Shown here: in pieces, positions 24,927 to 33,760 of the stretch
Position numbering within the stretch: the stretch's first letter is position 1
How the letters are laid out: the number at the start of each line of letters is the position of its first letter
Source of the DNA: Agromyces sp. G08B096
GTDB lineage: Bacteria > Actinomycetota > Actinomycetes > Actinomycetales > Microbacteriaceae
Assembly (NCBI RefSeq): GCF_040267705.1
Contig: NZ_CP158374.1
Location: forward strand, 1,984,001-2,048,000
Direction of reading: 5' to 3'
Length of the DNA stretch: 64,000 nucleotides
Translations under genes and position numbers: made by a program
Notes under the pieces: model-generated
Database searches by the model: none
What the model was told of the DNA's origin: nothing
The model's input: only the letters and a program-made list of their open reading frames with translations

Positions 24927-25838
24927 ATGGACTTCGACGCCGACCTCATCCGCGCACTCCAGGAGGACGGACGAGCGAGCATCCACTCGCTCGCCGCCCG
25001 TCTGGGCCAGACACGCGCCGCCGTCTCGGCGCGACTGCGCACGATGCTGGCCGACGGCACCGTCCGCGTGGTCGCGGCGGTCGATCCGGTCTTCCTCGGC
25101 CAGCACGTACTCGCGCACGTGTCGATCCGCACCGACAGCCAGGTCGAGCCGGTCGCCCAGCAGCTCCGCGGGCTCGGCGAGACCGTGCTCGTGTCGGCCG
25201 TGGGCGGCGCGCACGATCTCGTCACCGAGGTGCGGCTCGGCTCGATGGCGGCCCTGCACGAGCTGCTCGCCCGGATCCGGGCGATGCCGGGCGTGGCCGA
25301 CATCAACACCCTCATCTATTCGACGGTCGTGAAGGGCTTCTTCGTCTCCGAGTACCGGGGCGACCTCACCATCGACGCCATCGACACCGCGCTCATCGAG
25401 TTGCTCCAGCGCGACGGGCGGATGAGCTTCCGCGCGCTCGGCGAGGCGGTGCGCCTCTCGCCCTCGGCCGTCACGACCCGCGTGCAGCGGCTCATCTCCG
25501 GCGGGGTCATCAAGATCAGCGCCGTCGAAGCGCGCGGCCTTGCACACCGACAGCTCTCGATGGGCGTCGGACTCACGCTCACTGGCGACGACGACGCCGT
25601 GATGGAGGCGCTCCGGGGCTGGCGGGGCGTCGACTTCGCCGCCCGCACCCTCGGGCGCTTCGACGCCGTCACCACCCTCGTCGAGCCGTCGGCCGGCGCC
25701 ATCTTCGCGAGCCTCGAGCGCATCAGGGCACTGCCTGGCGTGGCCCGCCTCGAGGCGTGGCTGCACCTCGCCGTCCTCAAGGAGGACTACGCCAGGACGC
25801 TGCGCCCGGTGCCCGTGAGCAGGGCAGTCAGCCGCTGA
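24927..25838 (+). CDS. Tandem Lrp/AsnC-family transcriptional regulator
   Basis: This 303-residue protein is twice the usual Lrp size: two HTH-plus-sensor modules in tandem. The first HTH is at about residues 1-50 (DADLIRALQEDGRASIHSLA) with its sensor domain to about 145; the second HTH is at about 152-200 (IDTALIELLQRDGRMSFRAL) with its sensor domain after it. A single chain therefore resembles an Lrp dimer. It is divergent from the guanidino operon with an inverted repeat between, so it probably senses an amino acid-like inducer and controls that operon. Start ATG 24927 opens directly at the HTH. Confidence 0.9.
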   Translation: MDFDADLIRALQEDGRASIHSLAARLGQTRAAVSARLRTMLADGTVRVVAAVDPVFLGQHVLAHVSIRTDSQVEPVAQQLRGLGETVLVSAVGGAHDLVTEVRLGSMAALHELLARIRAMPGVADINTLIYSTVVKGFFVSEYRGDLTIDAIDTALIELLQRDGRMSFRALGEAVRLSPSAVTTRVQRLISGGVIKISAVEARGLAHRQLSMGVGLTLTGDDDAVMEALRGWRGVDFAARTLGRFDAVTTLVEPSAGAIFASLERIRALPGVARLEAWLHLAVLKEDYARTLRPVPVSRAVSR

Positions 25839-25861
25839 CGATGGTCAGAGGCGCAGCGCGC

Positions 25862-27070
25862 TCAACCCGGTGATGTCGCGCGCCGTCCGAGGTGGAGCAC
25901 GCTGCGGACGACCAGTCCGGCGATGAGCGCCCAGAACGCCGCGTTGACACCCGCGATCGCGATGCCCGATGCAGCGGTCGCGAACGTCACGACCGCGGGG
26001 ATCTGCTCGGTCCCGTCGACGAACGCCGCTCTGAGGGAGGCGGCGAACGTCGTGAGCAGCGCGAGGCCGGCGACCGCGGCCAGCACGCCGGCCGGCGCGA
26101 GTGAGACGAGCGCGCCGAACGCCGTCGACGCGATGCCGAGGAGGACCAGTACCCCACCGGCCGTGACGCTCGCGATCCAGCGACGCGAGCGGTCCTCCCC
26201 GGCCTCGTGGCCGGCGGCGAGCGCGGCACTGATGGCCGCGAGGTTGATCGCGTGCCCGCCGGCGGGAGCGCCGATCAGCGTGCCGACACCGGTGACGATC
26301 ATGGAACGGCGCCACGGCACCTCGTACCCGAGGCCCTTCATGACGGCGACGCCCGGCACGTTCTGCGAGGCCATCGTCACGAGGTAGAGCGGCAGCGCGA
26401 TGCCGACCACCGCGGCGGGTGTGAAGACGGGCGCGGTCAGCTCGATGTGCGGCACGAGGGCGGCCGGCTCGATGGACGCACCGGTGGATGCCCCGTGCAC
26501 GGCGATCACGATCGCCGCGGTGACGAAGGCGAGCGGTGCCGCCCACCGGGGCAGGAGACGGAGGGCGACGAGCCACACGATCACCACGGGTGCGACCTGC
26601 AGCGGGTTCGCCGCGAGCCCGGTGATGGGCCCGAGGCAGAGCTGGAACAGGATTCCGGCGAGCATGGCCTGCGCGATGGAGGCTGGGATGCGGGCGATGA
26701 GGGCACCGAGCTGCGGTACGAGGCCGGTGAGCACGATCAGCACCCCGGTGACGAGGAACGCACCCACGGCTGCGGGCCACCCGCCGTCGACGGTGCCGGT
26801 GGTGGCGAGGAGCGCGGCGCCGGGGGTCGACCATGCCGAGGTGATCGGCATCCGAGTCGACCAGGCGAGCACGATGCAGGCGAGCCCCATTGTGACGCTC
26901 ACCGCGAGCAGCCCGCTCGCGGCCTGCTCCGGGCTCGCACCGACGCCCGCGAGGCCGGCGAGTACCACGACGAACGCACTGGTGAAGCCGACCAGCGCGG
27001 ACACGACACCCGCCGACATCGGGCGGAGCCAGCCGCTCGGCGATGGTGACGGTGTCGTCTCGTCGGACAT
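25862..27070 (-). CDS. BenE-family benzoate/H+ symporter-like transporter
   Basis: This 402-residue membrane protein has about 12 hydrophobic segments of the BenE type (GFTSAFVVVLAGLAGVGASP, WSTPGAALLATTG, PAGGHAINLAAISAAL). The family imports benzoate or related aromatic acids with H+, but assigned substrates are few. No aromatic-degradation genes lie nearby, so its substrate is open. ATG at 27068-27070 was chosen over an antisense extension through the neighbouring MFS gene. Confidence 0.88.
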   Translation of the reverse strand: MSDETTPSPSPSGWLRPMSAGVVSALVGFTSAFVVVLAGLAGVGASPEQAASGLLAVSVTMGLACIVLAWSTRMPITSAWSTPGAALLATTGTVDGGWPAAVGAFLVTGVLIVLTGLVPQLGALIARIPASIAQAMLAGILFQLCLGPITGLAANPLQVAPVVIVWLVALRLLPRWAAPLAFVTAAIVIAVHGASTGASIEPAALVPHIELTAPVFTPAAVVGIALPLYLVTMASQNVPGVAVMKGLGYEVPWRRSMIVTGVGTLIGAPAGGHAINLAAISAALAAGHEAGEDRSRRWIASVTAGGVLVLLGIASTAFGALVSLAPAGVLAAVAGLALLTTFAASLRAAFVDGTEQIPAVVTFATAASGIAIAGVNAAFWALIAGLVVRSVLHLGRRATSPG

Positions 27071-27191
27071 GGCGCTCCTCGGGCCGATCGACCGAGGACA
27101 CCCAGGCGGACGATGTCGCTCACATGCTCCACGCCGGTTCATCCGGCCACGCCAGTCGCAGTGCAGCCCACGATAGCGTGCGGCGGGCGGC

Positions 27192-27222
27192 GGGCCGCCG
27201 GCACGCGAGTGCACGGCGGCCC
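27192..27222 (-). terminator. Terminator hairpin of the MFS exporter gene
   Basis: GGGCCGCCG and CGGCGGCCC form a 9-bp stem, continued by GCAC/GTGC past a single bulge around a GCGA loop, seven bases beyond the stop codon. Confidence 0.65.
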
Positions 27223-27228
27223 GGTGCC

Positions 27229-28452
27229 TCACGCCGCGGGTCGCGAAGCCGCGTCCGTGATCAGCACCGGCGCCTTCGGCCGCGCCGCCTCCACGGCGAC
27301 CAGCCCCAACGCGGCGGCCAGGACGACGATGGCCGCAGGGACCGGCAGGGTCATCGGTCCGCCGGCACCGACCAGCGCTGAGGCCGCGCCCGCACCGATC
27401 GCGATGCCTCCGTTGAAGAGCACGGGGATCAGCGCGCCGGCGAAGTCGCGGTGCTCGGGGCCCGCGATCCGGAGGATGACCGTCTGCGCGAGCGGCGGGA
27501 ACGCTCCGGAGCCGAGACCCCACACCAGGACGACGATCAGCGAGACGACCGGCGCCGACGAGACGGCGAGCGCTGCCACGGCCACGGCGGTCACCGCGAG
27601 CGAGACCACGAGCGCCCGAGCCGTGCGCTCCCCGACCCGCGCCGCGGCGACGAGGCCGACCGCGGAGGCGACGCCGAAGGCGAGCAGCACGGTGCTCGTC
27701 CCGCCCGGCAACGCGGTCGCGGCGGGCGCTGCCAGCTGGGTGATGAACGTGTAGGCGCCGTAGTGGCCGATGAGCGACACGGCCACGAGCAGCGTGACGA
27801 TGCCGAGGCGCGCGGTTCGGGGCATCCGTCCCTCGCGGGGCGACGACGGCGCGAGCCTGGCGCGGTCCCGCAGCGGAACCATGAGCCGGACCGCCACCGC
27901 GGCAGCAGCGAGCGTCGCACCGAGCACGAGGAAGGCGACCCGCCAGTCGCTCGCATCGGCGAGCAGACGCCCCAGCGGGGTGCCGATGACCATGCCGAGA
28001 GTGCCGCCACCGAGCACGACCGCGATCGCCCGACCGAGAAGCCGGTCCGGCACGAGGTCGGCGACGAACGCGTTCACCGTCGCCCACAGCACGCCGACGG
28101 CCGCAGCACCGAGCACCCGCGCCGCGATCACGACGCCGAACGCGGGCGCGATCGCCGTGAGCACCGAGGAGAGGGCGAGCGCCGCGAGGGCGAAGACGAT
28201 CACCGGGCGCGCCCGCCAGCGCCTGGCGAACCTGCTCAACGGAAGGCTCGCGACCATGACCACGGCGGCCCAGATCGACACGAGCGCGCCGGTCGCCGCC
28301 TCGCTCACGCCGAGTCCCGAGCTCATCGGGGCGAGCAGCGCCGCCGGCAGCATCTCGGCGGTGACCATCAGCATCGTGGCCGTGGACAGGATGAGGATCG
28401 GTGTCCAGGGGAACGAGGTCGAACGCTGTGCGGATTCCACGGTTTCTGTCAT
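27229..28452 (-). CDS. MFS transporter (DHA1/CynX-like drug or arabinose-efflux type)
   Basis: This 407-residue protein has 12 transmembrane helices, with the DHA1 segment STATMLMVTAEMLPAALLAP in helix 1 and SRFARRWRARPVI in loop 2-3. It is probably an H+-driven exporter of a toxic small molecule. Start ATG 28450-28452 lies six bases after a TACGGT -10 box, giving a leaderless message. It is divergent from a MerR regulator across a dyad-containing promoter with an over-long spacer, so it should be induced by the MerR ligand. Confidence 0.9.
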   Translation of the reverse strand: MTETVESAQRSTSFPWTPILILSTATMLMVTAEMLPAALLAPMSSGLGVSEAATGALVSIWAAVVMVASLPLSRFARRWRARPVIVFALAALALSSVLTAIAPAFGVVIAARVLGAAAVGVLWATVNAFVADLVPDRLLGRAIAVVLGGGTLGMVIGTPLGRLLADASDWRVAFLVLGATLAAAAVAVRLMVPLRDRARLAPSSPREGRMPRTARLGIVTLLVAVSLIGHYGAYTFITQLAAPAATALPGGTSTVLLAFGVASAVGLVAAARVGERTARALVVSLAVTAVAVAALAVSSAPVVSLIVVLVWGLGSGAFPPLAQTVILRIAGPEHRDFAGALIPVLFNGGIAIGAGAASALVGAGGPMTLPVPAAIVVLAAALGLVAVEAARPKAPVLITDAASRPAA

Positions 28453-28458
28453 GATGGG

Positions 28459-28490
28459 ACCGTAAACCCTCACATTGATGTCAATGTCAA
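28459..28490 (-). promoter_or_regulatory. MerR-type promoter/operator of the MFS exporter
   Basis: On the minus strand TTGACA (28485-28490) and TACGGT (28459-28464) are 20 bp apart (19 bp if TTACGG is the -10). The spacer holds the dyad CATTGA-TG-TCAATG (28473-28486). An over-long spacer with a central dyad is typical of MerR-activated promoters. Transcription would begin at the ATG of the exporter. Confidence 0.75.
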
Positions 28491-28516
28491 GCTTTGATCT
28501 CGGACGCGGAGGAATC

Positions 28517-28888
28517 ATGAAGATCGGCGAACTCGCGGAGCGCACGAAGGTGGCCCCGCGCCTCATCCGCTACTACGAAGAGCAAGGACTCCTGAGCGCC
28601 GAGCGTGCAGAGAACGGGTACCGGCGCTACACCGACGCCGACGCCGAACGACTCACCCGTGTCGCGGGCCTGGTGCGGGCGGGCATCCCGACCCGACTGG
28701 TGAAAGTCCTCCTCGACGCCGAAGACGCCGCAGCGAAGCTCGACGCGACGTGCCCCCGAACGGTCGCGTCCATGCTGTCGGCTGAGCTCGACGGCCTCGA
28801 AGACCGCATCGCCTGCCTCACCCGCAGCCGCGACACCATCCGCGAGTTCCTCGCACGGACCGAAGTGGAGATCGCGCAGCGCGCGTGA
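28517..28888 (+). CDS. MerR-family transcriptional regulator
   Basis: This 123-residue regulator has a MerR winged HTH (about residues 1-70; KIGELAERTKVAPRLIRYYE, EQGLLSAERAENGYRRY) and a short coiled-coil dimerisation helix. There is no long C-terminal ligand domain, but Cys occur at TCPRTV and RIACLTR. The ATG at 28517 follows GGAGGAATC, so the upstream ATG at 28475 is not used. It is divergent from the MFS exporter it probably controls. Confidence 0.9.
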   Translation: MKIGELAERTKVAPRLIRYYEEQGLLSAERAENGYRRYTDADAERLTRVAGLVRAGIPTRLVKVLLDAEDAAAKLDATCPRTVASMLSAELDGLEDRIACLTRSRDTIREFLARTEVEIAQRA

Positions 28889-28918
28889 GTCTGCCACCCA
28901 ACAATCCCCGGATACGAC

Positions 28919-28954
28919 GAAGCCCTGATGAGATTCGCTGCTCATCAGGGCTTC
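28919..28954. terminator. Bidirectional terminator between merR and tRNA-Pro
   Basis: A perfect 14-bp stem (GAAGCCCTGATGAG with its complement) closes an 8-base loop. It ends merR on the plus strand and tRNA-Pro on the minus strand. Confidence 0.8.
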
Positions 28955-28958
28955 TCTG

Positions 28959-29032
<74 letters not shown>

Positions 29033-29067
29033 ATGCCCCCGGCGTTTCCGTCGAAGACAACTTGACC

Positions 29068-29073
29068 ATCATA
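29068..29073 (-). promoter_or_regulatory. Possible -10 box of tRNA-Pro
   Basis: TATGAT on the minus strand lies 35 bases upstream of the mature tRNA. The -35 region is not recognisable, so the call is tentative. The rest of the 220-bp gap to the pyruvate oxidase gene shows no other clear signal. Confidence 0.35.
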
Positions 29074-29252
29074 GCGGCATCCGGAGGCGTGCTCGTGCAC
29101 ACCCCCGCTCGTCACCGGCAGCGAGCCGACCCGACGCCGACGAAACGACGACGAGCGATCCAACGCGGCCCGCCACGCCCGGCTCCCCCTCGACGCGGCC
29201 CTGCCCACCGGCAAGACTGGAACGACCGCACACGCCTGACGGAGGGGGAACC

Positions 29253-31007
29253 GTGGCACGCACCATCGCCGACCAGCTCGTCGCCCAGCTCATCGATGCC
29301 GGGGTCGATCACATCTACGGCATCGTCGGGGACTCGCTGAATCCCATCGTCGACGCCGTCCGACGCAGCGGTGGGAAGGCGAAGGGCGGCATCGACTGGA
29401 TCCACGTGCGGCACGAGGAGGCGGCGGCCTTCATGGCGGCGGCCGAAGCGCAGGTGACGGGCAAGCTCGCGGTGTGCGCGGGCAGCTGCGGTCCGGGCAA
29501 CCTCCACCTCATCAACGGGCTGTACGACGCGCAGCGGTCGAAGGCACCGGTGCTCGCCATCGCGAGCCACATCCCGAGCACGCAGATCGGGTCGGGCTAC
29601 TTCCAGGAGACGCATCCCGAGCGCCTCTTCGTCGAGTGCTCCGACTACTGCGAGCTGATCTCGACGGCGGAGCAGTCGCCGCGGGTCGTGAATGCGGCCC
29701 TCCGGCACGCGATCGCCGGGCCGGGCGTCGGCGTGATCGTCCTGTCGGGCGACATCGCCGAGTTCGAGGCATCCGATTCGTTCCCCCCGCTCGTGCTGAC
29801 CGAGCCGCCCACGCTCGTGCCGGCGGATGCCGACGTGCGCCGGCTCGCCGAGGCCATCGACCGGGCGAAGACCGTGGCGATCTTCGCTGGTGCGGGCGTC
29901 GAGGGTTCGCACGACGAGGTGATCGCGTTCGCCGAACGCCTCAAGGCACCCATCGGGCACACCCTCCGCGGCAAGCAGTGGATCCAGCACGACAACCCCT
30001 ACGACGTCGGCATGACCGGCCTCCTCGGCTACGGCGCCGCGCACGCGGGCATCCACGACGCCGATCTCCTGCTCCTGCTCGGCACCGACTTCCCGTACGA
30101 GCAGTTCCTGCCCGACCCGTCGAAGGTCGTCATCGCGCAGATCGACGCGGATGCCTCGCACCTCGGCCGTCGCGTGAGCGTCGCGCACCCCGTGCACGGC
30201 GACGTGCGCGCGACGCTCGCCCGGCTCACCGACCTCGTCGCGGAGAAGACCGACCGCCGGTTCCTCGACCGGACGCTGAAGAAGCACGAGAAGCTGCTCG
30301 GCTCGGTCGTCGGCACCTACACCGATGTCGACACCGTGGCGCCGATCCATCCCGAGTTCGCGATCACGGTCATCGACGAGGCCGCGGCATCCGATGCGAT
30401 CTTCACGGCCGATACCGGCATGGGCAACGTGTGGCAGGCCCGCTACGTCACCCCGACGGCCGAGCGCCGCATCATCGGCTCGTTCATCCACGGGTCGATG
30501 GCGAACGCGCTCCCCCACGCGATCGGTGCGCAGGTCGGGTTCCCCGACCGCCAGGTCGTCGCGATCGCGGGCGACGGCGGCCTCTCGATGCTGCTCGGCG
30601 AGCTCATCACGGCGATCGCGTACGACCTGCCCGTGAAGGTGTTCGTCTTCAACAACTCCACGCTCGGGCTCGTGAAGCTCGAGATGCTCGTCGACGGCTT
30701 CCCCGACTTCGGCGTCGATGTGCCTGGCGTCGACTACGCGGGCATCGCGTCGGCGATCGGGTTCCAGGCGACCCGCGTCGAAGACCCGCGCGACCTGCGG
30801 GCGGCCGTGAACTCGGCGCTGACCCACCCGGGCCCGGCGCTCGTCGACATCGTGACCGACCCGCGTGCCCTGTCGCTGCCGCCCGCGATCACGGGCGAGC
30901 AGGTGAAGGGGTTCGCGCTGGCGATGTCGAAGATCGTGCTGCACGGCGGCGCCGCGGAGGCCGTCGCGATGGCGCGCTCGAACATCCGGCATGTGCCCGG
31001 CCTGTGA
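29253..31007 (+). CDS. poxB: ThDP-dependent pyruvate oxidase/dehydrogenase (quinone), PoxB-like
   Basis: This 584-residue enzyme has the acetolactate-synthase-type three-domain fold. Catalytic Glu is in VRHEEAAAFMAAAEAQ (about residue 54), and the diphosphate motif is GDGGLSMLLGEL with NNSTLGLVKLE. IYGIVGDSLNPIVDA and GSGYFQETHPERLF are typical of pyruvate:quinone oxidoreductase PoxB, which makes acetate and CO2 at the membrane surface. It starts at GTG 29253 behind GGAGGGGG. It is monocistronic; the MFS pump gene begins 63 bp after. Confidence 0.9.
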   Translation: MARTIADQLVAQLIDAGVDHIYGIVGDSLNPIVDAVRRSGGKAKGGIDWIHVRHEEAAAFMAAAEAQVTGKLAVCAGSCGPGNLHLINGLYDAQRSKAPVLAIASHIPSTQIGSGYFQETHPERLFVECSDYCELISTAEQSPRVVNAALRHAIAGPGVGVIVLSGDIAEFEASDSFPPLVLTEPPTLVPADADVRRLAEAIDRAKTVAIFAGAGVEGSHDEVIAFAERLKAPIGHTLRGKQWIQHDNPYDVGMTGLLGYGAAHAGIHDADLLLLLGTDFPYEQFLPDPSKVVIAQIDADASHLGRRVSVAHPVHGDVRATLARLTDLVAEKTDRRFLDRTLKKHEKLLGSVVGTYTDVDTVAPIHPEFAITVIDEAAASDAIFTADTGMGNVWQARYVTPTAERRIIGSFIHGSMANALPHAIGAQVGFPDRQVVAIAGDGGLSMLLGELITAIAYDLPVKVFVFNNSTLGLVKLEMLVDGFPDFGVDVPGVDYAGIASAIGFQATRVEDPRDLRAAVNSALTHPGPALVDIVTDPRALSLPPAITGEQVKGFALAMSKIVLHGGAAEAVAMARSNIRHVPGL

Positions 31008-31070
31008 GCGGCGTACGAACTCGGATGCCCCGGCGGGAATGTTCACGCGAAGCACGGACTTGTCCTCAGG

Positions 31071-32510
31071 GTGAGTGACACTGCTGCCGTCGGGTTCCGT
31101 TCCGAGCGAGGGCCGGTGCTCATCGCCCTGATGCTGACGACGGGGCTCATCGCCATCGACGCGACCATCCTCGCGACGGCGGTGCCGTCGGTCGTGGGCG
31201 ACCTGGGCGAGTTCGACCAGTTCCCGTGGCTCTTCTCCGTGTACCTGCTCGCGCAGGCCGTGTCGGTGCCGATCTACTCCAAGCTCGCCGACACCTTCGG
31301 CCGGAAGCCGATCGTGCTCATCGGCGTCGGCCTGTTCCTGCTCGGCTCGATCCTCTGCGCGGTCGCCTGGAACATGGGCGCGCTCATCCTCTTCCGGGTG
31401 ATCCAAGGACTCGGCGCCGGGGCGGCCGCACCCATGACGATGACGATCGTCGGCGACCTCTACACGGTCGCCGAGCGGGCGAAGGTGCAGGGCTACATCG
31501 CGAGTGTCTGGGCGATCTCCTCGGTCGTGGGCCCGGCCCTCGGCGGCGTGTTCTCGCAGTTCACGTCGTGGCGCTGGATCTTCCTCGTGAACATCCCGCT
31601 GTGCCTCATCGCCGGCTGGGCGCTCCTGCGCTTCTACCATGAGGCCGTCGAACGGCGCCGTCACCGCATCGACTACGCCGGCGCGGCCCTGCTCACCGTC
31701 GGGCTCACGGCGATCATCCTGGGCCTCCTCGAGGGCGGCAACGCGTGGGCGTGGTCGTCGATCCAGAGCATCGGATGCTTCGCCGTCGGCGCCATCGCCC
31801 TCGTCGCGTTCGCGCTCGTCGAGCGGCGCGCGGCCGAGCCGGTGCTCGACCTGGCGATCTTCCGGCGTCGGCTGATCTCGTCGACGACACTCGTGTCGCT
31901 CGGCATCGGGGCGCTGCTCACGGGCGTGACGAGCTTCGTGCCGAGCTACCTCGAGACCTCGATCGGCGTGGTACCCCTGCTGAGCGGCCTCGCCGTCGCG
32001 GCACTCACGCTCGGCTGGCCGCTCTCGGCTTCCCTGTCGGGCCGACTGTATCTTCGCATCGGGTTCCGGGCGACGGTCGTACTCGGCGCGGTCATCGCCC
32101 TCGTCGGCTCGATCGCCTTGGCGGTCATCGCACCGTTCCCGAGCCCGTGGCTGGTGGCCGCCGTGGCCTTCGTCATGGGTTTCGGCCTCGGCTGGACGGC
32201 GGCGCCGAGCCTCATCGCGGCACAGGCCTCGGTCGATTGGAGTGAGCGGGGCGTCGTCACCGGCACCAACGCGTTCGCGAGGTCGGCCGGCTCCGCGCTC
32301 GGCGTCGCGGTGTTCGGCTCGATCGCGAACAACGTCATCGCGTCGAACGGCGGCGTGGCGAACGCGACCACGATCATCCCCGCCTCCGCGGCGGTGTTCA
32401 TCGCGACGGCCGTGATCGCGCTGCTCATGCTGGCTGCCGCGGCGTGGATGCCTCGCGACCGCGTCATCTCCGCCGAGGAACGTGCCGAACCGGCGGCTGA
32501 CGCGGTCTGA
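31071..32510 (+). CDS. MFS drug transporter, 14-TM DHA2 (EmrB/QacA) type
   Basis: This 479-residue protein has 14 predicted transmembrane helices. It shows the DHA2 features DATILATAVPSVVGDLG in helix 1, KLADTFGRKPIVL in loop 2-3, and GPALGGVFSQFTSWRWIFLVNIP as motif C and the following region. It should export cationic drugs or lipophilic compounds with H+. The GTG start at 31071 is the first in-frame start after the upstream stop; the ribosome site is weak (CAGG). Confidence 0.9.
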   Translation: MSDTAAVGFRSERGPVLIALMLTTGLIAIDATILATAVPSVVGDLGEFDQFPWLFSVYLLAQAVSVPIYSKLADTFGRKPIVLIGVGLFLLGSILCAVAWNMGALILFRVIQGLGAGAAAPMTMTIVGDLYTVAERAKVQGYIASVWAISSVVGPALGGVFSQFTSWRWIFLVNIPLCLIAGWALLRFYHEAVERRRHRIDYAGAALLTVGLTAIILGLLEGGNAWAWSSIQSIGCFAVGAIALVAFALVERRAAEPVLDLAIFRRRLISSTTLVSLGIGALLTGVTSFVPSYLETSIGVVPLLSGLAVAALTLGWPLSASLSGRLYLRIGFRATVVLGAVIALVGSIALAVIAPFPSPWLVAAVAFVMGFGLGWTAAPSLIAAQASVDWSERGVVTGTNAFARSAGSALGVAVFGSIANNVIASNGGVANATTIIPASAAVFIATAVIALLMLAAAAWMPRDRVISAEERAEPAADAV

Positions 32511-32528
32511 GGCGCGACGCCGCGAACC

Positions 32529-33203
32529 TCACGCCGTGTAGGCGCCGAGATGGGTCCGGACGCTCGCGAGGAACGCCTTGGGGTCGTCCGCCCAGAGCCG
32601 CACCCGGGTGACCTCGTGCACGCCGCCCTTCGGGGCGCGCCCGGGCAGCTCGACCCGGATCGGGCGCTCGAGCTCGATCTCGATGTTCGTCTCGTTCTGC
32701 ATGCGCAGGCTCAGCGTCGCCCCGTCATCGGTCTCGGTGACCCGCGGCGTCTTCGGCTCGTCGACGCGGCGAGCGGGGGCGACCGAGGCGACGTCGGCCC
32801 AGCTGAGCGGCACGTCGATCTCGAGCCCCTCGCGCGCCTGGATGCCGTCGGGACCGACGGTGTGCGGCCGCATCAGGAACGCGCCGAGGAAACCGATCAT
32901 CCACGTCAGCCCCCAGATGCCGAGCACCAGGAACCCGATGCGCACCGCCGGCCACTGGTGCACGATCAGGTCGATGATGGGAATCTCGACCGCCGAGAGC
33001 ACGATGAAGATGATGAGGACGGTGAGCACCGGGCGGTGGTATGAGAAGCCGGCGCCGCCCGCCGGGATCGCGGGGCGCCGCGTGATCAGGCGGCCGATGC
33101 TGGCGTAGATGCGCAGTTCGAGGCGGAGGGCGCGGGTCGCGAACCCCCGCACGCGCGACCACACGGATGCCTCGCCGCGAGCGGGCTGCACGCCGGTGCT
33201 CAT
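32529..33203 (-). CDS. Hypothetical membrane protein
   Basis: This 224-residue protein has a basic N-terminal tail, two close membrane segments (about residues 60-82 and 90-115) and a C-terminal soluble half with PH-domain-like beta pattern (VGPDGIQAREGLEIDVPLSW, IEIELERPIRVELPG). I do not recognise a named function. It overlaps the MarR gene by four bases and is co-translated with it, so it is probably regulated by that factor. Confidence 0.75.
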   Translation of the reverse strand: MSTGVQPARGEASVWSRVRGFATRALRLELRIYASIGRLITRRPAIPAGGAGFSYHRPVLTVLIIFIVLSAVEIPIIDLIVHQWPAVRIGFLVLGIWGLTWMIGFLGAFLMRPHTVGPDGIQAREGLEIDVPLSWADVASVAPARRVDEPKTPRVTETDDGATLSLRMQNETNIEIELERPIRVELPGRAPKGGVHEVTRVRLWADDPKAFLASVRTHLGAYTA

Positions 33204-33676
33204 GAGGCCGTCCGCTCCGTGTTGCCGCCCGCCGCACGTCGCGCTTCGTCTTCGGCGATCAGCTCCGCGAGCCGGACGGCGATGGCGTCGAGCCCCCGCT
33301 CGAACCCGGCGCGGTCGCTCGGTGCGACGGCCTCGATGAGCGTCGAGGAGAGCTCGGCGTGGTCGCGCTGCATGCCGGCCATGACGTCGGCGGCGCGCTC
33401 GGTCAGTTCCACGATCGTCGCCCGCCGGTCGGTGGGGTGCGGCGTGCGCCGGACGTACCCGGCCTCCTCCAGCGCGTCGACGAGGCCGGTGATGTTGCGC
33501 GCGCTCACCTCGAGCGCACCCGCGAGCGCCTGCTGGGTCGAGGGGCCGGTCGCCGCGAGGACCCACAGCACCCGCGTGCGCGCGGGCGTGAGCGGGGTGC
33601 CGTCGAACGCGCGCGCCATGTCCTTCTGGAACAGCTCGCTGATGAGAAGGAGGCGATCGAGGACGGTCGGGGTCAT
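33200..33676 (-). CDS. MarR-family transcriptional regulator
   Basis: This 158-residue protein has the winged-helix MarR core: LTPARTRVLWVLAATG, the recognition region ALEVSARNITGLVDALEEAG, and the wing YVRRTPHPTDRRATIVELTE. It is the first gene of a two-gene operon with the membrane protein. TAAACT lies six bases before the ATG (leaderless) in an unusually AT-rich patch (33683-33715). The signal sensed is unknown. Confidence 0.9.
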   Translation of the reverse strand: MTPTVLDRLLLISELFQKDMARAFDGTPLTPARTRVLWVLAATGPSTQQALAGALEVSARNITGLVDALEEAGYVRRTPHPTDRRATIVELTERAADVMAGMQRDHAELSSTLIEAVAPSDRAGFERGLDAIAVRLAELIAEDEARRAAGGNTERTAS

Positions 33677-33682
33677 ATCGTG

Positions 33683-33688
33683 AGTTTA
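33683..33688 (-). promoter_or_regulatory. -10 box of the marR operon (leaderless)
   Basis: The minus strand reads TAAACT, six bases, ATG, within an AT-rich stretch. The repeated GTAAC/GTAAAC half-sites at 33684-33701 may belong to the MarR operator but are direct, not inverted. Confidence 0.5.
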
Positions 33689-33748
33689 CTACATCGTTAC
33701 CTATATACACCACCTATCGACCTTCGAGCAGCCGTCGGCCGCCCGGGC

Positions 33749-33754
33749 TAGCGT
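33749..33754 (+). promoter_or_regulatory. -10 box of the GNAT gene (leaderless)
   Basis: TAGCGT, six bases, then the ATG at 33761. Confidence 0.5.
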
Positions 33755-33760
33755 GGGGTC

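Noticed and set aside
29112-31664. 850-codon open frame antisense to the pyruvate oxidase and MFS genes
   Set aside because: His/Arg/Glu-rich composition with no domain; typical shadow frame of high-GC DNA opposite a real gene.
33684-33701. GTAAC/GTAAAC pair as a MarR palindrome
   Set aside because: The half-sites are direct, not inverted, so they do not form a normal MarR dyad.
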